Assembly (NCBI GenBank): GCA_024698925.1 | Contig: JAILQO010000027.1 | Span: forward strand, 1 to 64,000 | DNA: 64,000 nucleotides | Reading direction: 5' to 3' | DNA from: Bacteroidaceae bacterium | GTDB taxonomy: Bacteria > Bacteroidota > Bacteroidia > Bacteroidales > Bacteroidaceae | Shown here: positions 38,362-47,502 of the stretch, in pieces | How the letters are laid out: each line of letters begins with the position of its first letter | Position numbering within the stretch: position 1 is the first letter of the stretch | Notes under the pieces: generated by a model | The model's input: only the letters and a program-made list of their open reading frames with translations | What the model was told of the DNA's origin: nothing | Databases searched by the model: none | Program-made: the position numbers and the translations under genes

Positions 38362-39168
38362 ATGAAAAGGAGATTCTTGATTTTTCTTTTATGCCTTGCG
38401 AGCCTCGGGCTCAGCGCGCAGAGTTATCGCCAAGTGAATGATATTCGTTATACGGCCAAGCAAGATGCTTACGCCGTGGAGCGTTTGAAGCTGGATGTTT
38501 ATTATCCAGAGGGCAAGCAGGATTGTCCGGTGGTCGTTTGGTTTCATGGCGGCGGACTCGAAGCCGGGAGCAAAGAGATTCCACACCGCCTCAAGGAGAA
38601 GGGTTACGTGGTGGTTGGTGTCAACTACCGTCTGTTACCAAAGGTGAAGGTCGATGCCACCTTGGACGATGCGGCAGAGGCTGTTGCGTGGGTATTTCGC
38701 CATGCTGCTGAGTATGGCGGTGATGCACGCAAGATAGTTGTGTCAGGTCATTCTGCCGGCGGCTACATCTCGATGATGTTGTGCTTGAACAAGGCTTGGT
38801 TGAAAGCGTATGGCGTAGATGCGGATAACGTCATGCTCTATGTTCCTTTCAGCGGACAGGCGATAACGCACTATAATGTCCGCAAGATGCAGGGCATAGA
38901 TGCACTCAGACCAACAATAGACGAGTATGCGCCACTCTATTGGGTGCGTAAGGATTGCCCTCCTTTTGTGCTGATTTGTGGAGATCGGGAGCTGGAGCTC
39001 TATGGCCGTTATGACGAAAACCAATACTTGGCTCGCATGATGAGACTGGTAGGACACAAGCAGACCTACCTTTATGAACTTGACGGCTACGACCATGGCG
39101 CAATGGCAGAGCCCGCTTTCCATATTCTGGAGTCGCATCTGCAGCGCTTGTTAAAGGACAAAAAGTGA
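38362..39168 (+). CDS. Secreted alpha/beta hydrolase (esterase/lipase-like)
   Basis: Starting at 'MKRRFLIFLLCLASLGLSAQ' the protein has 268 aa with a signal peptide; the ORF-track TTG start is less likely. It has the HGGG oxyanion motif ('VVWFHGGGLEAGSKEIPHRL'), nucleophile elbow 'VVSGHSAGGYISMM' (G-x-S-x-G), an acid in 'FVLICGDRELELYGR' and a catalytic His in 'YELDGYDHGAMAEPAF'. This is the BD-FAE/esterase-lipase group; periplasmic carbohydrate esterases acting on acetylated or feruloylated glycans are common in this family, but no glycan locus is adjacent. Confidence 0.88.
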   Translation: MKRRFLIFLLCLASLGLSAQSYRQVNDIRYTAKQDAYAVERLKLDVYYPEGKQDCPVVVWFHGGGLEAGSKEIPHRLKEKGYVVVGVNYRLLPKVKVDATLDDAAEAVAWVFRHAAEYGGDARKIVVSGHSAGGYISMMLCLNKAWLKAYGVDADNVMLYVPFSGQAITHYNVRKMQGIDALRPTIDEYAPLYWVRKDCPPFVLICGDRELELYGRYDENQYLARMMRLVGHKQTYLYELDGYDHGAMAEPAFHILESHLQRLLKDKK

Positions 39169-39181
39169 TGGTTCAACGTTT

Positions 39182-40693
39182 ATGGCCGAAGACGCTCGTA
39201 TTTATTTAGCCATTGATTTGAAATCGTTCTACGCATCTGTTGAGTGTGTGGAACGAGGGCTGGATCCGTTAACGACAAACCTCGTTGTTGCCGATCGCAG
39301 CCGTACAAATAAGACCATCTGTTTGGCCGTATCACCATCCTTGAAAGCCTATGGTATTGGCGGTCGTGCGCGTCTTTTCGAGGTGGAGCGTCGTCTCAAG
39401 GCTGTAAATTTTGAACGTAGCCGTAAAGCCCGGGGGCAACTTACTGGAAAGTCTGTCTATGACGCTGAATTGAAGGAGCATCCAGATTGGGAAGTGGACT
39501 TTATAGCTGCTCCTCCGCGTATGTCACATTATATCAATGTCAGCGCACGAATCTACCAGATTTACCTAAAGTACGTTGCCGCTGAAGACATTCATGTCTA
39601 TAGTATTGATGAGGTATTTATGGATGTGACACAGTATCTGGACATCTATCATATGACGGCCCATGAGCTGGCTGTTCAGATGATTCGCGATGTGCTTTCT
39701 ACAACGGGTATTACGGCAACGGCAGGTATCGGAACAAATATGTATCTGGCAAAAGTGGCTATGGACATTGTGGCCAAGCACACTCCAGCCGATAAGGACG
39801 GCGTGCGTATTGCAGAGTTGGACGAGATCAGTTATCGGCGTCTTCTTTGGGGCCATCGGCCGTTGACCAGCTTTTGGCGTGTGGGGCGAGGCACCGCTGA
39901 ACGTCTGGAGCGCTATGGAATTACGACGATGGGCCAGATTGCACGCCTTTCGTTGCGTAGTGCCGATTTGTTCTACAAACTCTTTGGTGTTAACGCCGAG
40001 GTCCTTATTGATCACGCTTGGGGATGGGAGCCTTCTACTATTGCGCAAGTCAAAGCCTATCGGCCGGAGCACGCCTCTTTCAGCTGTGGGCAGGTGCTAA
40101 AGGAACCATATCCATTTGAGAAGGCTATGGTGGTGCTTAGTGAGATGGCTGATGCGATGTCTCTTAAACTTTTTTCTAAGCGCATGGTCACGAACCAGCT
40201 TGTACTTACGGTTAGTTATGATGCCGTAAATATCTCAGATCCAGTACTTCGCTTGAAATATGATGGGCCTGTGACCACCGACTATTATGGACGTCCTGCT
40301 CCGAAACATGCTCGTGGCACAGAGAACCTTGAACAGCACACATCATCCGCTGCCACAATCATGGCTGCCGCCCTCCGTCTCTATGATCGTATCACGCACC
40401 CCGAACTGCTGATTCGCCGTCTCTCGCTCTCGACCAATAACGTCATTCAGGAATCCCAGATTCAATCTTCTGTGGAGGCCTCTTCTCAATTGAATCTTTT
40501 TACGGATTACGAGGCTGAAGCTCAGCAAAAGCAACACGCTCAGGAGGTGCGTGCAAAGGAGCGCCGTTTGCAGAAAGCCCAACTGGATATCAAGGCTCGT
40601 TTTGGAAAGAATGCACTTCTTCGAGGCATTAGTTTCACCGAAGGTGCGACGGCCAGAGAACGTAATGGGCAGATTGGAGGACATAAGGCGTAG
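39182..40693 (+). CDS. Y-family DNA polymerase (DinB/UmuC-like)
   Basis: A 503-aa translesion polymerase. Catalytic acids are in 'YLAIDLKSFYASVECVERGL' and 'VYSIDEVFMDVTQYL'. 'ATAGIGTNMYLAKVAMDIVA' is the palm/thumb junction, and 'GRGTAERLERYGITTMGQIA' the HhH thumb. The long C-terminal part with a charged tail ('QKQHAQEVRAKERRLQKAQL') is typical of a Bacteroidales/Firmicutes clade sometimes mislabelled 'DNA methylase'. It probably copies damaged DNA with low fidelity. No SOS box or RecA-type partner is visible. 13 bp after the hydrolase. Confidence 0.9.
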   Translation: MAEDARIYLAIDLKSFYASVECVERGLDPLTTNLVVADRSRTNKTICLAVSPSLKAYGIGGRARLFEVERRLKAVNFERSRKARGQLTGKSVYDAELKEHPDWEVDFIAAPPRMSHYINVSARIYQIYLKYVAAEDIHVYSIDEVFMDVTQYLDIYHMTAHELAVQMIRDVLSTTGITATAGIGTNMYLAKVAMDIVAKHTPADKDGVRIAELDEISYRRLLWGHRPLTSFWRVGRGTAERLERYGITTMGQIARLSLRSADLFYKLFGVNAEVLIDHAWGWEPSTIAQVKAYRPEHASFSCGQVLKEPYPFEKAMVVLSEMADAMSLKLFSKRMVTNQLVLTVSYDAVNISDPVLRLKYDGPVTTDYYGRPAPKHARGTENLEQHTSSAATIMAAALRLYDRITHPELLIRRLSLSTNNVIQESQIQSSVEASSQLNLFTDYEAEAQQKQHAQEVRAKERRLQKAQLDIKARFGKNALLRGISFTEGATARERNGQIGGHKA

Positions 40694-40743
40694 TTTTCTA
40701 TCACATTTTTGCCTTAAAGTTTTGCCATTAGCTGTGATTTTGC

Positions 40744-40751
40744 TAATTTTG
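40744..40751 (+). promoter_or_regulatory. Promoter -7 box (TAATTTTG) of the ileS operon
   Basis: TAATTTTG lies 50 bp before the ileS start, preceded by a TTTTG-containing stretch. Confidence 0.55.
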
Positions 40752-40801
40752 CGCCGTTTTAGAAAAAGGTACATATATAGAAGATTAGAATATTGCAAAG
40801 A

Positions 40802-43800
40802 ATGGCAAAGAAATTTCCCGAACATGACCATCTCAACCTCACAGAGGTGAATCACGAGATCTTAGATAATTGGAACCGCGAAGACCTGTTCCATCGCAGC
40901 ATTAGCGAACGTGAAGGTTGTCCCTCTTTTGTATTCTTCGAGGGACCTCCATCTGCCAACGGACATCCTGGCATCCATCACGTGCTTGCCCGTTCTATCA
41001 AGGACACATTCTGCCGATTCAAGACGATGAAGGGCTTCCAGGTCCATCGCAAGGCCGGTTGGGATACGCATGGACTTCCTGTCGAACTCGGCGTGGAGAA
41101 GGAACTCGGCATCACTAAGGAGGATATCGGAAAGACCATTTCCATTGAGGACTATAATGATAAGTGCCGCAAGAATGTGATGATGTACACCGAGGAGTGG
41201 ACCGACCTCAGCGAACGTATGGGTTACTGGGTCGATATGGAACATCCCTACATCACTTATGACAACAAGTACATTGAGACGTTGTGGTGGCTCCTCAAGC
41301 AGCTTTATGAGAAAGACCTCCTCTACAAAGGTTATACCATCCAGCCTTATAGTCCCGCCGCAGGTACAGGCCTCAGCAGCCACGAGTTGAACCAGCCCGG
41401 TTGCTATCGTGATGTCAAGGATACGACTGTGACGGCACAGTTTAAGGTCGTGGATTCTATTGCTCAGTTGGGTGACGAGAAATTGCCCACATATATCCTC
41501 GCCTGGACGACAACGCCTTGGACACTTCCTTCGAATACAGCACTTTGCGTAGGTCCGAAGATTAAGTATGTGGCTGTGAAGGGACAGAATCCTTACACGA
41601 AGGAGGAAGCCATCTATATCGTTGCCGAGAGCCGCAAGGATGTCTATTTCCCTCAGCCGAAGGAAGAAGGCGCGATGGCTCCTGAAGTCGTAGCGGAGTT
41701 CATGGGTACAGATCTCCTCGGTCTTCATTATGAGCAGCTCTTCCCCTGGGTGAAGCCCTGTGCGCTTGAAGATGGTAAGGTGGTTGTGAAGGAACAGGAC
41801 GCCTTCCGCGTCATCCCTGGTGATTACGTAACGACAGAGGATGGTACGGGTATCGTTCATATTGCTCCTACCTTTGGTGCTGATGACGCCAAGGTGGCCA
41901 AGGATGCCGGTATTCCTTCGCTTTTTGTCATCGATAAGGCTGGTGATACGCGTCCCATGGTGGACTTCACGGGTAAGTATTTCGTGAAGGAAGACATGGA
42001 TGAGGCTTTTGTCAACGCCTGCGTCAACGACAGCTATTGGCACCACGCTGGCGACTTCGTGAAAAACGCATATGATCCCAAATATGCAGGCCTCGATGAG
42101 AAGGCACTTGCCAAGACTGAGGACTTGAATATTGTCCTCTGCATGGAGATGAAGCAGGAGGGGACGGCTTTCAAAATCGAGAAGCACGTCCACAACTATC
42201 CTCATTGCTGGCGTACCGATAAGCCTGTGCTTTATTACCCTCTCGACAGCTGGTTTATCCGCTCTACGGCTGCTAAGGAGCGCATGATGGAGTTGAACAA
42301 GACCATCCTGTGGAAACCCGAATCTACGGGTACTGGACGCTTTGGCAAATGGCTGGAGAATCTTAACGACTGGAATCTCAGCCGTAGCCGTTACTGGGGT
42401 ACACCACTTCCCATCTGGCGCAACCGCGACACGCGTGAGGAAATCTGCATCGGTAGCGTTGAAGAACTTTACAACGAAATCGAGAAAGCTGTCAAGGCAG
42501 GTGTGATGACAACAAACCCGCTGAAGGACAAGGGCTTCGTCCCTGGTGATATGAGCCAGGAGAACTACGACCGCATCGACCTCCATCGTCCCTATGTGGA
42601 TGATATCGTTCTGGTGGGCGCCAGCGGTCAGCCGCTGAAGCGTGAACTGGATCTGATTGATGTCTGGTTCGATAGTGGTGCGATGCCTTACGCTCAGATT
42701 CACTACCCATTCGAGAATCGCGAAGCGCTTGACAAGCGTGTTGTTTATCCTGCTGACTTCATTGCTGAAGGCGTGGATCAGACGCGTGGCTGGTTCTTCA
42801 CCCTGCATGCCATCGCCACAATGGTATTTGATAGCGTTGCCTATAAAGCAGTTATCTCCAACGGTCTTGTTCTTGACAAGAACGGCTTGAAGATGAGTAA
42901 GCGTCTGGGCAATGCCATCAACCCCTTCGATAATATCGAGAAGTTTGGTTCTGACGCAGTACGTTGGTATATGATAACCAACTCACAGCCTTGGGATAAC
43001 CTCAAGTATGATGAAGCAGGAGTTCAAGAGGTTAGCCGTTCTTTCTTTGGCAAGCTTTATCAGACTTATAGCTTCATGGCGATGTACGCCAACGTGGATG
43101 GTTGGACGAATGCCGAGCCCCAGGTTCCGATGAACGAACGTTCCGAGATAGACCGTTGGATTCTCAGTTCCTTGAACTCGTTGGTTCGCGACGTCGAGGC
43201 CAGCTATGAGAGCTATGAGCCTACACGTGCAGGCCGTCTGATTCAGTCCTTTGTGATTGATAATGTCTCCAACTGGTTTGTGCGCCTCTCCCGCAAGCGT
43301 TTCTGGGGTGGGGAAATGACCTCCGACAAACTCAGCGCCTACCAGACGCTTTTCACTTGTCTGGAGACCGTTAGCCGCTTGATGGCGCCCATTGCCCCCT
43401 TCTATGCAGATCAGCTCTATCGTGACTTGCATCAGGATGGCACTTCCGTCCATCTTGCCACCTTCCCCGTCGCCGACGAATCCCTGATTAACAAGGAGCA
43501 GGAAACGCGTATGGCGCTTGCTCAGGAAATCACCTCTATGGTATTGTCTCTCCGCAAGAAGGAGCAGATTATCGTGCGTCAGCCGTTGGCCCGCATCGCA
43601 ATCCCCGCCATCGACCGTGAGCAGCAGCAACGCATCGAGGCTGTGAAGCAGCTGATTCTTGACGAGGTGAATGTCAAGGCACTCGAGTTTGTGGAAGGTG
43701 CCGGCCTGCTCACTAAGAAAGTGAAATGTAATTTCCGCACGATGGGTAAGAAGTTCGGCAAGCTGATGAAAGATGTCAATGCAGCCGTGACAGCCCTCAC

Positions 43801-44236
43801 GCAGGAGCAGATTGCCGTCCTCGAGACAGGCTCGCTGCCGCTGACGTTGCCCACGGGCGATGCCATTACCGTGGAATTGGAGGATGTCGAAATCTTCTCC
43901 GAGGATATTCCCGGCTGGACGGTGGCTAACGATGGAGTCCTTACTGTTGCGCTCGACATTACCGTCACAGACGCTTTGCGCAACGAAGGCTATGCCCGCG
44001 AGCTCGTGAAACGCATTCAGAACCTGCGCAAGGAGAGCGGTTTTGAGATTACCGACCGCATCAGCATTGAGCTGGAACATGCTCCTGCAACAGATAAAGC
44101 CGTTGAGGACTTCAAGGGCTACATCTGTGGACAGGTTCTGGCAGACGAGCTGACATTGGTCGATCAGATTGACAATCCCGTAGCCCTCGACTTCGAGGAC
44201 TTCAAGGTAAATATCCGTTTACAAAAAAAATCCTAA
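40802..44236 (+). CDS. ileS: Isoleucine--tRNA ligase
   Basis: A 1144-aa class I aminoacyl-tRNA synthetase starting 'MAKKFPEHDHLNL'. The HIGH motif is 'GHPGIHH' in 'FEGPPSANGHPGIHHVLARS', and the KMSKR motif is in 'GLKMSKRLGNAINPF'. The CP1 editing domain (about 190-400) has 'AWTTTPWTLPSNTALCVG'. The length and lack of C-terminal zinc cysteines match the long eukaryote-like IleRS clade usual in Bacteroidetes, often naturally less sensitive to mupirocin. The ATG at 40802 is preferred over the TTG nine bases earlier. First gene of an operon with dksA-like, lspA and DUF4296. Confidence 0.97.
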   Translation: MAKKFPEHDHLNLTEVNHEILDNWNREDLFHRSISEREGCPSFVFFEGPPSANGHPGIHHVLARSIKDTFCRFKTMKGFQVHRKAGWDTHGLPVELGVEKELGITKEDIGKTISIEDYNDKCRKNVMMYTEEWTDLSERMGYWVDMEHPYITYDNKYIETLWWLLKQLYEKDLLYKGYTIQPYSPAAGTGLSSHELNQPGCYRDVKDTTVTAQFKVVDSIAQLGDEKLPTYILAWTTTPWTLPSNTALCVGPKIKYVAVKGQNPYTKEEAIYIVAESRKDVYFPQPKEEGAMAPEVVAEFMGTDLLGLHYEQLFPWVKPCALEDGKVVVKEQDAFRVIPGDYVTTEDGTGIVHIAPTFGADDAKVAKDAGIPSLFVIDKAGDTRPMVDFTGKYFVKEDMDEAFVNACVNDSYWHHAGDFVKNAYDPKYAGLDEKALAKTEDLNIVLCMEMKQEGTAFKIEKHVHNYPHCWRTDKPVLYYPLDSWFIRSTAAKERMMELNKTILWKPESTGTGRFGKWLENLNDWNLSRSRYWGTPLPIWRNRDTREEICIGSVEELYNEIEKAVKAGVMTTNPLKDKGFVPGDMSQENYDRIDLHRPYVDDIVLVGASGQPLKRELDLIDVWFDSGAMPYAQIHYPFENREALDKRVVYPADFIAEGVDQTRGWFFTLHAIATMVFDSVAYKAVISNGLVLDKNGLKMSKRLGNAINPFDNIEKFGSDAVRWYMITNSQPWDNLKYDEAGVQEVSRSFFGKLYQTYSFMAMYANVDGWTNAEPQVPMNERSEIDRWILSSLNSLVRDVEASYESYEPTRAGRLIQSFVIDNVSNWFVRLSRKRFWGGEMTSDKLSAYQTLFTCLETVSRLMAPIAPFYADQLYRDLHQDGTSVHLATFPVADESLINKEQETRMALAQEITSMVLSLRKKEQIIVRQPLARIAIPAIDREQQQRIEAVKQLILDEVNVKALEFVEGAGLLTKKVKCNFRTMGKKFGKLMKDVNAAVTALTQEQIAVLETGSLPLTLPTGDAITVELEDVEIFSEDIPGWTVANDGVLTVALDITVTDALRNEGYARELVKRIQNLRKESGFEITDRISIELEHAPATDKAVEDFKGYICGQVLADELTLVDQIDNPVALDFEDFKVNIRLQKKS

Positions 44237-44253
44237 CTACACCATTTAATATT

Positions 44254-44640
44254 ATGGCAGAGAAAACACGCTACACCGATGAGGAACTGGAGGAGTTCCG
44301 CGTTCTCATTAACGAAAAATTGGCTGTTGCTGAGGCTGATTACGAGAAGACCATGGACCGCATCATGAATCGTGACAGCAACGAGGCCGATGATACCGCT
44401 CCCACGTACCACGCGCTGGAGGAGGGTAGTGAGACACAAACCAAAGAGCAGCTCATGGCAATGGCTCTGCGCCAGCAGAAGTTCATTCTTGGCCTGAAAG
44501 CTGCGCTCGTTCGCATCGAGAACAAGACCTATGGCATCTGCCGTGAGACGGGCAAGCTGATTCCCAAGGAGCGCCTTCGCGCTGTGCCTCACGCTACGCT
44601 CAGCATCGAAGTCAAGAACGACCGCAAGCGATCTCACTAA
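44254..44640 (+). CDS. DksA/TraR-type regulator lacking the zinc-finger cysteines
   Basis: A 128-aa protein with the two-helix coiled-coil layout of DksA ('YTDEELEEFRVLINEKLAVA' and 'AMALRQQKFILGLKAALVRI') and the C-terminal 'NKTYGICRETGKLIPKERLR' block. Only one Cys of the four usual zinc ligands remains, a state seen in many Bacteroidetes homologues. DksA binds the secondary channel of RNA polymerase and works with (p)ppGpp; this protein may do the same. It sits 17 bp after ileS and 33 bp before lspA. Confidence 0.85.
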   Translation: MAEKTRYTDEELEEFRVLINEKLAVAEADYEKTMDRIMNRDSNEADDTAPTYHALEEGSETQTKEQLMAMALRQQKFILGLKAALVRIENKTYGICRETGKLIPKERLRAVPHATLSIEVKNDRKRSH

Positions 44641-44673
44641 TCATCTCTTTATAGCAGAACATACAGCTACTTC

Positions 44674-45300
44674 ATGAGTAGAAAACGACTGCAAGCTCTT
44701 ACCGTTGCGTCCATCTTTGTGGGCTTTCTCGGCCTTGATCAAGTTGTCAAGATCTGGGTAAAGACCCACATGGCACTGCATGAGAGTATTCGCATTACCG
44801 ACTGGTTCTATATCACTTTTATCGAGAACAACGGAATGGCTTTCGGGATGGAATTTTTTGACAAATTCTTCCTGACGGGCTTCCGCATGATTGCTACCGT
44901 AGCCGTCGGCTATTATATCTGGCGCCTCATTCGTCGTGGCGTCAGTTGGGGCTATCTTGTATGCCTTGCTTTCATCATGACAGGTGCTGCAGGCAACATT
45001 ATCGACTGCCTCTTCTATGGTCTCATCTTTAATGATCCTGCGTGGCCCCAAGTGGCTCATTTCGTGCCGTTTGGTGAAGGGTATAGTACATGGTTCTACG
45101 GTCGTGTTGTGGACATGTTCTCCTTCCCCCTTGCTGAGTGGGACTGGCCTTCATGGTTGCCTGTTATAGGTGGCCGTCACTACCTATTCTTCTCCTATAT
45201 TTTCAATGTCGCTGACGCCTGCATTTCCTGTTCTGTCATCGCTCTTCTTCTCTTCTTCCGTAAGACGTTGACCGTAGAGTTGGGTGGCGACGTGAGATAA
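44674..45300 (+). CDS. lspA: Lipoprotein signal peptidase (signal peptidase II)
   Basis: A 208-aa inner-membrane aspartyl protease that removes the signal peptide from lipidated prolipoproteins. The catalytic Asp pair is in 'GAAGNIIDCLFYG' and 'GRVVDMFSFPL'; 'FLGLDQVVKIWVKTH' and 'FIENNGMAFGMEF' are conserved. The loop between the two Asp residues is longer than in E. coli, normal for Bacteroidetes. Its downstream neighbour is itself a predicted lipoprotein. Confidence 0.95.
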   Translation: MSRKRLQALTVASIFVGFLGLDQVVKIWVKTHMALHESIRITDWFYITFIENNGMAFGMEFFDKFFLTGFRMIATVAVGYYIWRLIRRGVSWGYLVCLAFIMTGAAGNIIDCLFYGLIFNDPAWPQVAHFVPFGEGYSTWFYGRVVDMFSFPLAEWDWPSWLPVIGGRHYLFFSYIFNVADACISCSVIALLLFFRKTLTVELGGDVR

Positions 45301-45313
45301 ACCATAACAAGAC

Positions 45314-46381
45314 ATGAAGAATCCGCTTCTCAACAACATCTGGCTCTCCTCCATGATCAGGAGGGGCAGGGGAGTGGGTCTTCTTCTTCTGTTTCTCCTT
45401 GTCGCTTGCAAGCCGGCCCTTCCTCCTGGAGTCCTTTCGGAGTCCGAGATGGAGGCTGTACTTTATGACTATCATGTGGCGTTGGCGATGGCCGAGACTT
45501 CCAATGGTGACTACCGTGTGGACGAGCGCCGCTTCGAACTGCAGTCTGCGGTTTTTCGCAAGCATGATATCACGGAGGCTGAGTTTGACAGTTCCATGGT
45601 CTATTATAGTAGCGACTTGGAGAAGCTCAACCGTATCTATTCCCATCTGAATAAGCGCTTGGAGCGCGAAGCTGAAGCCATCGGCGCCAACACCTCGTCT
45701 GACATTTATGCCGACCTGACGTCTGAAGGTGATACGGCCAACGTCTGGATGGGCCGACCGCTATATGTCATCAAGAACAAGATGCAGGAGAATCTGCAGA
45801 TGTGGTCGCAGACGTGTGATTCCACATGGCTTATGGGTGATGATGTCCTTCTGCGTTTTACGCCCACCACCTTTACGCGCGATAATCTTGATGCCATGTT
45901 TGTCACGTTGGTGGTGGTCTATACGAATGATTCCATTCGCGGTAAGACGTTGACTTTAACCCATCGCCAGACACCCGAGATACTCATTTCCGATACCGAA
46001 GGATGGACGCCTCGGACGGTCAGCGGACAGTTCTACACGCCGGCGAAGGATGACCCGCAGCAAGCCATGATTAGCGTGATTAACAATTTCTCCTTGATTC
46101 GTTTCCATAAGTCACAGGAATGGCGTGCGGAGAAGTTGCAAGCGCTATCGGGTGACTCAATTCCTGCTGATTCTTTGGCTGTAGACACCCTTGTGTCAGC
46201 CCCCGTCTCTCGCGCCGATTCTCTCCATCATCGCCCCGCAGCGGACGAGAACCGTCTTTCGCCCAGCGAACTGCGTGACCAGCAGACCGTGGATCGCAAG
46301 ATCAATGTCGTCAAGGAAAAGCCTTATCAGCCCGTGCGCCGTAACAACAACCGCCGCGGCACCAATAACCGTCGTCGTTGA
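45314..46381 (+). CDS. DUF4296 domain lipoprotein
   Basis: A 355-aa protein with a basic, hydrophobic leader and lipobox 'LLFLLVAC' (Cys32), then 'GVLSESEMEAVLYDYHVALA', the DUF4296 signature found in Bacteroidales lipoproteins encoded next to lspA. The middle (about 130-250) looks beta-rich and the last 80 residues are disordered and basic ('RRNNNRRGTNNRRR'). Function unknown; the conserved location after lspA suggests an envelope role. Confidence 0.87.
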   Translation: MKNPLLNNIWLSSMIRRGRGVGLLLLFLLVACKPALPPGVLSESEMEAVLYDYHVALAMAETSNGDYRVDERRFELQSAVFRKHDITEAEFDSSMVYYSSDLEKLNRIYSHLNKRLEREAEAIGANTSSDIYADLTSEGDTANVWMGRPLYVIKNKMQENLQMWSQTCDSTWLMGDDVLLRFTPTTFTRDNLDAMFVTLVVVYTNDSIRGKTLTLTHRQTPEILISDTEGWTPRTVSGQFYTPAKDDPQQAMISVINNFSLIRFHKSQEWRAEKLQALSGDSIPADSLAVDTLVSAPVSRADSLHHRPAADENRLSPSELRDQQTVDRKINVVKEKPYQPVRRNNNRRGTNNRRR

Positions 46382-46384
46382 GTG

Positions 46385-46543
46385 ATGAAGCGAGGCTACC
46401 ATACACTCGTTATGCCCGATGGCACGTGCCATCACCTCGTCGTTGTGGAGTTTTCCGATGACGGCCGTTTCCTTTCTTTTCATCCTCTCGTTGGCGAGGA
46501 ACCATTCGTAGAATGGGTGGGTGGCACGCTCGATCTCTCTTGA
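46385..46543 (+). CDS. 52-aa conserved-looking small protein (not in ORF track)
   Basis: ATG at 46385, three bases after the DUF4296 stop, opens 52 codons to the TGA at 46541: it starts 'MKRGYHTLVMPDGTCHHLVV' and ends 'FVEWVGGTLDLS'. The composition is protein-like, with alternating beta-strand patterns and the phrase 'VVEFSDDGRFLSFHPL', which recalls short proteins found at this position in other Bacteroidales. The tight spacing and placement at the end of the ileS-lspA operon support a real gene. Function unknown. Confidence 0.65.
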   Translation: MKRGYHTLVMPDGTCHHLVVVEFSDDGRFLSFHPLVGEEPFVEWVGGTLDLS

Positions 46544-46613
46544 TGTGTCTCTGAAAAGTCCTGTAATTCCGTAGAAAAACTGCATTTTTCTTGTTCTTCT
46601 TGTGTTTTCGTCG

Positions 46614-46621
46614 TATCTTTG
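46614..46621 (+). promoter_or_regulatory. Promoter -7 box (TATCTTTG) of the his operon
   Basis: TATCTTTG lies 24 bp before the hisG start. No leader peptide rich in His codons fits in this gap, so attenuation by a His leader is not supported. Confidence 0.65.
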
Positions 46622-46645
46622 CGCCAAACACGAATTAGAAGAAAA

Positions 46646-47497
46646 ATGATACGTATCGCAGTACAATCCAAGGGACGCCTCTTTGAGGATACCATGACGT
46701 TGCTGGCCGAGGCTGGCATTAAGATTCCTTCCAGCAAACGTACATTGCTGGTTCAATCCCCCAATTTCCCCATTGAGGTGCTTTACCTGCGTGATGATGA
46801 TATTCCGCAGAGTGTTGCCACAGGCGTTGCTGATCTCGGCATCGTGGGCGAAAATGAGTTTGTAGAACGTGCTGAAGAGGCCGACGTAGCCCGACGCCTC
46901 GGCTTCAGCAAGTGCCGCCTCTCGCTGGCCATCCCCAAGGCCATAGATTACCAGGGCGTAGAATGGTTCGAGGGCAAGAAGATTGCCACCAGCTATCCTG
47001 GCATCCTGCGTAATTTCTTGAAGGAGAAGGGCGTAAATGCAGAGATTCATGTGATTACCGGCTCCGTAGAAATCAGCCCGGGCATCGGTCTGGCTGACGC
47101 CATCTTCGATATTGTCTCTTCCGGTAGTACCCTCGTCAGCAACAACCTGCGTGAGGTGGAAGTTGTGATGCAGAGCGAGGCTTTGCTCATTGCCAACAAG
47201 AATCTGACGGACGAGAAGAAAGCCATCCTCAACGACCTCCTGTTCCGCATCGAGGCGGTCAAGGCTGCCGAGGATAAGAAGTATGTACTCATGAATGTAC
47301 CCACGGAGCGTCTGGACGATGTGATTGCCGTCCTGCCGGGTGCCAAGAGCCCCACGGTGATGCCGTTGGCTACGCCCGGATGGAATAGTGTCCACACGGT
47401 GATTGACGAGAAGCGCTTCTGGGAAGTCATCTCCCAGCTCAAAGCCCTTGGCGCACAAGGCATTCTTGTGATTCCCATTGAGAAAATGATACTGTAA
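46646..47497 (+). CDS. hisG: ATP phosphoribosyltransferase (long form)
   Basis: Starting 'MIRIAVQSKGRLFEDTMTLL' the enzyme has 283 aa and catalyses the first step of histidine synthesis from ATP and PRPP. 'GVADLGIVGENEFVE', 'KIATSYPGILRNFL' and the PRPP loop 'GLADAIFDIVSSGSTLVSNN' are present. The C-terminal 75 residues ('MLNVPTERL'-like ACT domain ending 'GAQGILVIPIEKMIL') make it the long HisG, self-regulated by histidine without HisZ. The earlier ORF-track start overlaps the promoter. First gene of hisGDCB. Confidence 0.95.
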   Translation: MIRIAVQSKGRLFEDTMTLLAEAGIKIPSSKRTLLVQSPNFPIEVLYLRDDDIPQSVATGVADLGIVGENEFVERAEEADVARRLGFSKCRLSLAIPKAIDYQGVEWFEGKKIATSYPGILRNFLKEKGVNAEIHVITGSVEISPGIGLADAIFDIVSSGSTLVSNNLREVEVVMQSEALLIANKNLTDEKKAILNDLLFRIEAVKAAEDKKYVLMNVPTERLDDVIAVLPGAKSPTVMPLATPGWNSVHTVIDEKRFWEVISQLKALGAQGILVIPIEKMIL

Positions 47498-47502
47498 GAT
47501 CT

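Noticed and set aside
46544-46645. His-leader attenuator before hisG
   Set aside because: No short ORF with a run of His codons and no terminator/antiterminator pair fits in the gap.
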